The position numbers and the translations under genes are program-made. A stretch of 64,000 nt of DNA from Coffea arabica (Eukaryota; Streptophyta; Magnoliopsida; Gentianales; Rubiaceae): positions 15,955,638 to 16,019,637 of the forward strand of contig NC_092314.1 of assembly GCF_036785885.1 (NCBI RefSeq). The letters are read 5' to 3'. Shown here piece by piece: positions 55,272-64,000 of this stretch. Under the pieces are notes generated by a model, which was given only the letters and a program-made list of their open reading frames with translations, was not told where the DNA came from and searched no databases. Positions within the stretch are counted from its first letter, which is position 1; each line of letters opens with the position of its first letter.

Positions 55272-57805
55272 TATATTTTCATCCTTTAAAAAAGCTAAAC
55301 TACTTTCAGTCATTCCTACAAGCAAGCATAGACAACATCTGTGATGAGTACATGAAGTGCTTTAAAATTTTGGTCAGGAATATATTCCATTACTGCAAAA
55401 GCTAAACAGATTCCTGACACTGTAATATCTCATCTCAATCAAATATTCCAGCTGCCTCCATACTAATCGAACACAGTTTTCTTTCCTGTTCAGAATATTC
55501 CTATTCATTCTATTGCATTTCCAACCATCCACCAAAAGTACAAAAAAAAAAAAAAATTACAACTTCCATTCTATAAATTTTACCATAAATTTATTAACAT
55601 TTTTTATCTCTAAATTAATCGAGAATATCTAGTACATTTACAAATAGCTCATCATAATACAACCGTCTTGTCCTTCCACTTTATTTCTAATCAAATCTTT
55701 GTCACCATTAACTTTACTTCTTTTACAATTTACGATTTAATCTTTCCTTATACTGCACATGTGCTCTCGCCATTTACCCCAAATTTCCCGCATCTTTTTC
55801 TTATAATAATTCCATTATACTTCTTTCTATAAAATTCAGATTGTTAAGACCTCTTCAAGCACTCGAGCGGATGAGTACTCTTTCATAATTAAATTGCTTG
55901 CATACTCTTTTTTGACAACAATTTATTTCATCTTTGCACAGAAATTAACAATGGCATTCGCAACACATCTCCGAAAAAAGGGGTAGAGATTGACAACTAT
56001 GATTTGGAACCATGTAAGCAGAAAAAAATGTTGTTGGCAATGTGGATACAATTATGCAGAAATGCTTGTTTATCAATACCAAGAAGTCTCTCCAGTCAAT
56101 AGCTACACTAGCCAAAATTTCTTCCCATGATACAGAACCAAGGATGAAGAAATAATGGCTTTTGTTCACAAAGCCTTGCAAAATAAATCTAAAACAGATG
56201 CACTTCATAGCATATTATATGGAAACAATAATTTTCCATCATTTCAAGATGTCTGTGAAGAACGGTCAAACAACAGACTCAAACAAGAAAAAGAAAACAT
56301 TACTAGCAGCACAGTTGTCTCAGATGAAGGATCAACTACAAATGCAGACCTGTAAGTTTTCATTTAATTCTTTTAATAATTTATCTATTTATCAATACAT
56401 CTAAAAGCTAATTGCTGAATCCAAACCTGTAACTCTATTTTCCAGGTAAATAGCATGATAGCTAAATCAGAATTCACCTTGATTAGGACTCAAAAAGTTT
56501 ATTACATTACCACAGAATTTCTGCTTGTACTTCACCTATTCCTGTTTCTTTCCTATGGGCCAACTTTGCATCATGTATCTGTATTCTATATTACGACTTC
56601 TCAAGCTCAAACAAATTTCCCTTGCATCCTGATTATTTTAAATTGTGCTACCTAATGTTTAACTATTACAAAGATTAGATGCCTTGATACGATTCTCTAA
56701 TATAATTCTTCAAATTATTTTTCGTTTTGAATGATTTCGAATGAACAACTTCGTCAGTGATACTCTACAGCAAATTACTGTTCCAAACATGTTATTTACG
56801 CAAAAGGATATCCATAATTCAATACAAATTGTGTGAATACTTAAGTCTTTAGACCAAAAAAAGTAATACTATAATATATTTTATAAAAACCACCACTTAT
56901 TCAAATTAATACAATATCATTTATATATATAAAGAATGCTAACAAATGCTGAAGTTAAATCACCAATATTTGTATTAAATTTACCTACTATTATCCTGAT
57001 CGTCCATGATACAACATATCCCAAAAATGGATCCTATTAGTATCCCTTTGTCTTCTATTCACCCATCTTTGAGAAACTGGGGTATTACTCTTCAAGCTAT
57101 TGATGCAACTCATGTCATACATAGCTCAAGTCTTCAACAGCATTAGTGAATTTTTTGGCTAGCCGATGCATAGGTAATATATATCTGGTTCTTCGCTTTT
57201 CTTTCTTATCATCAAATTAAAATCTGATCCAATCTAATAGTCATTAATGACCGGGTACTAGAGTTAAAATGCACGTTATAGAAGACATGTTTGATCCAAC
57301 AGCTGGATTGCTTGTACTGTTAAAAAAATACTACAATTCAAGAGCATCTGTTTATCAGCAAGATACTCATATTCCCACCACCGAATATCCATTTTATTGG
57401 GTTGCCACTCAAGATACCTTAATCCAAGAAGTTTAAGAACACAATCAACCATCTCTTCTATTTCATTTTCAGCTGCATCTGTTCACTATGTTAGATGTAA
57501 TTGCTGACACTGATCAGCTTATAAATAAGTTAATACTTATCCTATACGATATTTTTCTGCCCCCCAACAAATTGCTTGAATGCTGTTATATTTTCTTATT
57601 TTGGATTGCCTCAGATGTCATGGGAGTTATATTACATGCTTTACCTGTCAAAACTATCACTTTTAAGGGGAAACATCCATTGCTCAAGACTATGTGATTG
57701 TCAATCAAAAGCAAGCATCCTAGCTCCTAAACTAGTTCACTTTTCCATGTTTTATATGCACAACTAAACTTATGACAAAAGCATTTATTCTTCTTTTGTT
57801 CTTAG
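55272..57805. other. Helitron-side flank, no recognised gene
   Basis: AT-rich. Short exon-like frames occur (for example MAFVHKALQNKSKTDALHSI at 56155 and EDMFDPTAGLLVLLKKYYNS near 57280) and may be decayed exons of Helitron-borne genes, but I recognise no domain in them. Confidence 0.4.
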
Positions 57806-58352
57806 AATGAAACCATTGACCTTAACTTTATGGAATGAGTTTGAAGAGGATCATGGTCCTGCCATTGCAACTGCTCGAGTATATTTTCCAATCATCATTG
57901 CCATAAGAGTGAAAGTCACCACACAAAATTGTAACCAAATAGTTGAGATGCCTTGAATTAGATCTTCAACCCCCGCTGAGCTGTACGGGTCTGTTTTATT
58001 TTGGGTCTTGTTTTGGGCCTATTTTTGGGTCCAGTCTGTTTGGTTGTATATATATACACCTTATTTTAGTCTATAAACTATTCCGATTACAACCCTAATA
58101 AAATCTGATTTCCCCAAGTTGTTCTTGTCTATTCTTGTTTGTTCTTCTGTTCCGCTGCATCTGTTATAACACAAATACTATTATTTATTATCTAAAAGAC
58201 ACGGACCTATTTCTTAGCATACAAACTTTTCCATACTTTTTATACGTGATTTTTTTTCCCTTTGATACTAGATCTTACACTTTCAACTCAAGATTTATCA
58301 GTTATTTTGATAGCTCTAATTGTGCAGTAGGCAGTAAAGCTAGATCATTGGT
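57806..58352 (+). pseudogene. Second RPA70-like fragment
   Basis: About 57810-57945 reads RMKPLTLTLWNEFEEDHGPA then PIIIAIRVKVTTQN, the start of the RPA OB-fold B, parallel to MWDDF...PVIICRRIKV in the first RPA-like gene at 37911-38035. After an interruption, 58277-58352 reads TFNSRFISYFDSSNCAVGSK, parallel to VALSTWFDSAILVDPP. The DNA between (about 57960-58170) is GGGTC-rich with TATATATATACACC and may be a small LTR-like insertion. Confidence 0.6.
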
Positions 58353-58493
58353 AAGAATTTTTTAATCACTCCATCTAACATCATCACAGTTATTTTGCAC
58401 CAAATCAACTTTCCTCTTTTTCTTTTAGGTATTGTAACAATGCAATTCGACAAGCACAAATGGTCCATTAGCATATTTGACGAGTTCGGCGTG

Positions 58494-58525
<32 letters not shown>

Positions 58526-58713
58526 ACAATTAGCTCATTCCATGGTAAAATTTTACATTTATAACATCCTAAATATCCCATACGCGATTTTTCACAAGTA
58601 TACGAGTTGTGATTGAGCATAGGTTATTAAGCATTAAATCCACAGGCAAGATTTTCAATTACTGATGATTTTTGAACACTTTTATTATTTAGAAATTGAA
58701 TCTATACTATAAA
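58353..58713. other. Flank of the solo LTR pair, no gene
   Basis: Contains a (TA) run of about 27 bp at 58498-58524 and otherwise AT-rich DNA. Nothing coding seen. Confidence 0.5.
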
Positions 58714-58900
58714 TGTAACAACCCCACCTTTCCTTAGGGTGTACCCCAAGAGTTAGCGGATTGCCTGCCCAACTCTCGCCAGAACTACGGAGTCAAATCA
58801 CACATAAACCTTGCATAACGTGCGATAGAACCACATGAAAACAAACAATCGGAGACTACTAAGCCGAAAACATGATTACCAAACCATAGGGAGCCGTAAA

Positions 58901-60728
58901 TGTGACAGCCCCACCTCCCCCTAAGGCGAACCAAAGGGTTTGGCGGATCGCCTGCCCAGCTCTCGCTGGGACTCAGTCGTTCACTACAGTCCTCAATAAA
59001 ATTACCATATATAAATCTCAAATATACATCGAATGTTCCAAAATTTACATATTAAAAACGAAGCGGAAACTAATCAATTGCACTATCAACTAAAACCTCA
59101 AGAAATCAAAGCAATACAATTTTCCCGAATAAGACAAAGGTCCCCAGTTCTCACATAATTACAAGTACAATCACAGTCACAACTATTACACAGGATGAAA
59201 CTAAAACTCCAACGGTACAGAAGATAACCCATCCGGTCACATGAATAAGTACTACAAGCACTTCCTTCGCCTCGAGACCTGTGGAGGGGATTAAAAATAG
59301 TTTTGGCGTGAGTTAGAAACTCAGCGAGTAACCAGTAAAATCAGTCATCAAATCAGTTTCACAATCGTTTATTTCAATGATGTCATGAATCCATAGTCAA
59401 ATGTACGTTTATTGCTCTCGTGAGCCAGTGAAATCATTGCACGCAAACACCCAACGCTCAAATAGATCATTTAACGTTAAGACATTGATAGGGAGCCCGT
59501 TGGTGCTCCAGATGAACATGAACAGTGGTGGAGACGTTGGTGTTCAACACAAAACTCCCCAAAACTCATTGAAGCCAAATCATGTCATGAACTCACATGC
59601 AAGCACGCATGATATGCAATCGAGGAAATAATGCAAGAAATAGTTCGTAATTAGCTTTAGAAATAGTTGGGGTCACTCACCTCCACGGCTCAAGAACCAT
59701 CCATCATATATCATTGCCTTGCCCAAATCCAAGCCCTAGATCACAACCTCAAAGCAATCAAACACTTCAAAGTTTGGACAGCATTTCCCCTTTATTTCTT
59801 GGCTTTCCAACCTATAAACAACACCAATACCAACCTAATCAATCACAATTGCCCATACGGTTCGTAAACGATAAAACATATCCAATTAGGCCCACAATAC
59901 CTTTCAATCAAGCCAATTAGAAGCTTAATAACCAATCCATAAGAAAGCCCCAAATTAAACCCTAGAAACCGGAATTTATTCCCTCAAGCGGAAATTTTCC
60001 GCAATCCATCGTAATTAACACACAAGAGCTTCATTTAACACCATAACAAGCTATCAATTCAAGACCCATCCATGATTATAATATAAAATCAGAAAATCCC
60101 CTAATAAATCAGAAATTCACCATAAATTCCTTCAACCCATAAAATTCTCCACAATACAACATATTTAACCACCACAAACCACTAATTAACCAATATTAGA
60201 ACAAAAGGAAACTTGCTTATCCAACTTACCTCAAATTCAAGAAAGCTATCAACTTAAAGCTTCCCTTCCAAAATCAATCCATCAAAAGCTTTAACCCTCC
60301 TTAGTGCACCCTCGTATGGAGTAGTTTGCAAATCCACCGGTTAAAACACAAGATTTGGACAAAATTGAAGATAGAAAATGAAGAGGTTTTCTCTTGTTTT
60401 TCTCTCCAAAGAGCCGGACAAGGAGGAAGCAAAAATGAAGATATTTTGCAGCCAAAGCAAGATATATATGAAGGAAAACAACTGGTCAAAAGTGGCTGTT
60501 GGAGCTGCCATGTCACAATCCGGCCGGAATCTGGCCGGATTTGAGGCAGAGGCAAAACTCTTTTTTTTTCAAAACTCCAAGGCAATCCGGCCAGGTATTC
60601 GGCCGGATTTGGCCCCTTCCCATTTTGAAAAATTTTTCTCTTCTTTTCAAGTTTAAAAGCTGCGCTCCTCCGCTCGTCCAACAAAGATTTATATAAAATG
60701 AAAACCCTTCTTCTTTCGAGGCGTCACA
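58901..60728 (+). mobile_element. Solo-LTR-like element, inner copy
   Basis: Begins TGTGACAGCCCCACCTCCCC and ends GAGGCGTCACA; 5 bp duplication GTAAA at 58896-58900 and 60729-60733. Shares blocks with the outer copy: ACACTTCAAAGTTTGG/GGCTTAAACAATTGG-like text near 59760 and 62215, and a TATGGAGTA(G/T)TTTGCAAA block at 60315 and 62776. 1828 bp, no coding. Confidence 0.65.
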
Positions 60729-60920
60729 GTAAAACTTCGATTAAATGCCCCAACGAAAAACGAAAAGGACCGCGACCAAGTCAGAATCCGGCCAAAAGTT
60801 GGCTAGATTGCTGGCGGATTCCTGGCCGGATTCGAGGCAATGACTGAACTCAATTTTTTTTTCAACCTACCTTGCCAATCCGGCCAAGTATCAGGCCAAG
60901 ATCTGGCCGGATTTTCAGTA
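60516..60920. repeat. CCGGCCGGA-type motif cluster
   Basis: AATCCGGCC, CTGGCCGGATT and similar words recur about ten times across the right end of the inner element and the resumed outer element, each cluster followed by a T-rich tract. Confidence 0.7.
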
Positions 60921-63321
60921 GTTGTTTCCTACCCGATTTGTTTTCTTTCCTCGTTCAAGCTCCGTACTTGTCTGATTTCTCAACGGATACAAGAAAAGTT
61001 CACATTACCATAAAAACATATCATCTTAGCCGAATACTATTGAAACACATGAGTAAACACTTATATATATATACATCGGAGTCTTTAATGAATTAATTTG
61101 AAGTACAAACCATAATATCCACACTTCTACAAAATACAATTAGGATTCTTGTTATAGAGAAGCGTAAACAAAAGAATGTCTATAGCTAGCTCTACTCTTT
61201 TCTCCAAAAATCACGGTTTCAAAGTTTGTCCACTATAAAGAAAACAAAGATAACGGGAAGAGGTGAACTTACGCTCAATGAGGTACCACAAGTATAAGTA
61301 GTCAAGAATCTTGGAACTTCACTTTTAATCAGTCAAATATACACACCAAATAAGGAAATGAACAAACACCTCAAATAGAAAGGATGCAAGTGACTCTCAA
61401 TAGCCAAATTCCCGTTGCAGTACTTGATCAAAACTCGTTGACTCTCCGTCAAAGTTTGAAGAAAACAAACATGACCGTAGACCCCACTTTACACCAAATT
61501 CTGTCCACCAAGCATACCCCTTACCGGGCCCGAACACCTCACAGAAACAAAAGTGGTAATAGTCGAGTATACCAGAAATCCAGAGTCTCCAATACTCAAA
61601 GATTTCTCAGATACAGTCCCTATGGCTTGTCAATTTTCCTCGACCAAGCCCATTGCTGGCTGGATTCAATTAATCACCAATGAGGTTGAGCTCAAATTTC
61701 ACAAGAAGGTCGTTGAATACACGTCCAAACGACATCATATCAGACACAAGTAACAGATTTCAGTTTATACAATAAACAGTCAAATAAGCAAGAGAGACGA
61801 GTGCGATAAAGTACACCCTCGTCTCGTCCAGAATAAATAGATGGTACAGTTATTCAAGTCACAAATTGCAAGTATAGATAAATCAGTTAAGCAACAAATC
61901 ATGAGAGTGATACACTCACCAGTTCAAGCAAAGATAACTTCAAAAGTTTTCTCCCAATGTATGCCTTTGATCACCGACACGTCCTAAGAACAACCAAGGT
62001 AAAACAATTATGGTTCCCATATCCACAAACCCAGTAAATGGAATGCACAAATGAGACTCGACTACGAGTCGTATGCCTATCCAAGTTAATCACTAGTACA
62101 AAGAGATAAAAATGTGGTTTTGGAGTAAACAAAAATAACAATTGGTCCTAAGGACATGAACAACCCCAAAACCCTTAATTTCTACCAAGAATCAACTCAA
62201 ACTTGAAGGAACCAAACGGCTTAAACAATTGGATAGCATCTCCCCTTAATTTCTCTACTTTTCCACCCTAACATCAATGCCCAATCACATCTCAATTCAG
62301 CCACAATTGCACATACAAATCATAAGCTATTAAACACACTTAACTAGGGCCACATACCCTTCATATATAGCCAATTGGTAGCTCCAAAAACCAACCACAA
62401 TCAAGCCAAAATTAGAAACCCTAATCTGAAATTTATGCACCCAAGCTGGAAATTTCTTTATGCCAAGTAACTAGCACATAAACACTAGATATTTCACATG
62501 CCAAAACTAGTAAATCATAGCCAACCCTTAAGCTTCATATATGAGCAGAAAATTCACCTTAAAAATTGAAAATTTCTATCACACCACTTCAAACCATAAT
62601 ATGTTTCATAAAACTACATGTTTTGCAACCCTAAACCACAAGAATGCTAGTATTAGAAGTAAAAAGGGATTTCGTGGCAAAGTTACCTTGTAACCACTAG
62701 AAAGATGGTAGCTTAATGTTTTTCCCTCCAAAATCACTCCACCAACACCTTGAAATCTACGTTAGTTAGCACTTTTATGGAGTATTTTGCAAAGTTGATG
62801 GTTGGAACACAAGATTGAAGCAAAAAATTGAAGATGCAAAATGAAGTTTTCTCTCTTTTTCCTCTCAAAGGGTTCGGCCAAGAAGGGTGAGAAAGTGAGG
62901 AAATTTGGGTCAAAATTGGTGTTTAGTAAAGGTAAGAAAAGTTGGTCAAAATCCATCTCCAAGGGTTACGCAACAAATGGCATCATAGGGTTCAATCTCA
63001 TCTCTTTGTCTTCCAATGGTTAATTTATCTAGCTAACCTCTAATTATCCCCTAGCATCTTGTGAAATAACATTCCTTTATGCAAAACTTCACCTAGTTGT
63101 CAAAAAAATTTATCGCACTTACCGCACTAGCAGGTTCTACGTCCATAATACACTTCAACTTAACGTGAACTAATATGTACCAGGAAAATGATTTAAAAAC
63201 TATACTTACTTATAAAAATCTCTGAAAAAATAATATAATAAAGTAAAGTAAAGAAAATGCATGCGAAGAAATAAAATAAAATAATATAAAATAAGGAAAT
63301 TTTACGGGTCCTCACAATAAA

Positions 63322-64000
63322 CATGAAGTAAAACTAACAAAAATAACACTAGAAAGCTCCTAGAGGTATGGAATTGCTTATTACTCTTGCAAATGAAGTT
63401 ACCAGTTAAGTGAATGCTATTATCTTAGCTAGTTATGGCGTAATATGAAACCTACTCTGGTAGTGAATCAACTATACTTGTAATTAAACCATACATACTC
63501 TCGTGGTTATGAATTAACTACAAGTTCATTTTTTCTATGAAATTACATGAAACAAGTCACTAAAACCACATAGGTGTATCTCTACTCTCATGAGAGTACT
63601 CTCTAGATTTTTTACTTTCTTGAACTAGTGTTAAATTCTAATTCTCGTTGCAAACTTAATACCTTAAGATCATCACAATTAATAGCCAGTTAATCGTGAT
63701 TAGATAAGAAAAGTGATAAATACTTGCTCAAATTAACATAATCAAATAACCAAGTAAACATCACTAATAAGATATAGAAAGTTCATTCATAACTCTAGGC
63801 ATAAATTTTAACTAAACATGATAAAAACGCAAATCCAAACTTGTATTATAGTTAAATATGAAATCAAATCCAAGAGAGAAAGTAGTAGAAGAGATATCGC
63901 TCTTGTCATATGAGACCAACCTCTTCATCTTGCTCCTTAATCTTCATCCAAATCTAACTATAAACTACTCTAACTATACTAATCTATTCTAACAAATGAA
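63322..64000. other. Right edge, no gene seen
   Basis: AT-rich. Sequence such as GAAAGTAGTAGAAGAGATATCGC near 63878 has the flavour of a retrotransposon leader in reverse, but it is cut by the window edge and I cannot support a call. Confidence 0.4.

Larger units (their letters stand above)
16637..58352 (+). mobile_element. Degenerate Helitron split by at least five insertions (outer limits uncertain)
   Basis: Pieces in order on the + strand: basic N-terminal segment (16637-16792), Helitron N-terminal domain (22506-23994), Rep plus helicase (33305-36972), RPA70-like gene (37148-40190), tandem-B3 gene (41480-42534) and a second RPA-like piece (57806-58352). Excising the copia element rejoins YYAYYDP to LQYPLLFSHGQSGWH, the conserved Helitron motif, which shows these blocks were once continuous. 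RPA-like genes commonly accompany plant Helitrons. I could not identify the TC start or the hairpin-CTRR end, so the stated limits are those of recognisable coding sequence. Stops and frameshifts throughout mark it as inactive. Confidence 0.7.
58714..63316 (+). mobile_element. Solo-LTR-like element, outer copy
   Basis: Begins TGTAACAACCCCACCTTTCC and ends GGGTCCTCACA; perfect 5 bp duplication ATAAA at 58709-58713 and 63317-63321. No coding sequence, primer site or second LTR. After removing the inner element it is about 2.8 kb. The same family, reversed, lies at about 42859-54559. Confidence 0.7.

Noticed and set aside
57960..58170. CCCCCGCTGAGCTGTACGGG region as a Helitron 3' hairpin
   Set aside because: The stem is weak and no CTRR terminus followed by a T-insertion site is present; the adjoining TATA-like text suits a small LTR fragment better.

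Overview
The window is nuclear DNA of a flowering plant, almost certainly a eudicot; I cannot name the species. It is AT-rich, with GT-AG introns. It carries plant-specific families (auxin response factor, VQ protein, REM-type B3, Transposase_24) and plant transposon classes (CACTA, hAT, Mutator-like, Ty1/copia, Athila-type Ty3/gypsy, Helitron). I found no intact ordinary host gene. What is present is one decayed auxin response factor gene, one decayed glycine-rich protein gene, and a dense stack of nested transposons with pieces of host genes inside them.

Layout. (1) 563-8492: an ARF2-like gene on the + strand whose exons are still readable. A 392 bp hAT-type element (1572-1963) sits at one splice donor and a 5.3 kb CACTA element (2162-7451) sits in the next intron. 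The gene has a frameshift and 3' stops. (2) 9345-10376: G-box, TATA box and a two-exon glycine-rich protein remnant. (3) 10531-12846: a long-inverted-repeat (Mutator-like) element with a second one inside it. (4) 12855-16600: AT-rich debris with a LINE tail and a SINE-like piece. (5) about 16.6-58.35 kb: a degenerate Helitron, broken up by later insertions. Its pieces are N-terminal domain, Rep/helicase, an RPA70-like gene, a tandem-B3 gene and a second RPA-like piece. (6) 58714-63316: a solo-LTR-like element with a related one inside it.

Insertions in the Helitron, each with identified ends and usually a target-site duplication: a hAT element (17268-22127) with its own transposase plus captured fragments of a CDKG-type kinase and an MKS1/VQ21-type VQ protein; a copia element (23995-33304) whose 5' LTR holds a second CACTA element (28493-33114) carrying unidentified host exons; a 1.05 kb hAT derivative (38948-39995) with nearly the same ends as the larger hAT; and a hAT-type element (42732-55263) carrying a rhodanese-like fragment. 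That last element holds a large solo-LTR-like element (about 42859-54559), which in turn holds a very young gag-only Athila-type element (46087-53985) whose 1478 bp LTRs differ at only three positions by eye.

The most interesting features are the gene captures, above all the hAT with transposase, kinase fragment and VQ fragment in one 4.9 kb unit, and the tandem-B3 gene downstream of the Helitron RPA gene. All identifications come from reading translations and repeat ends by eye; no database search was run.
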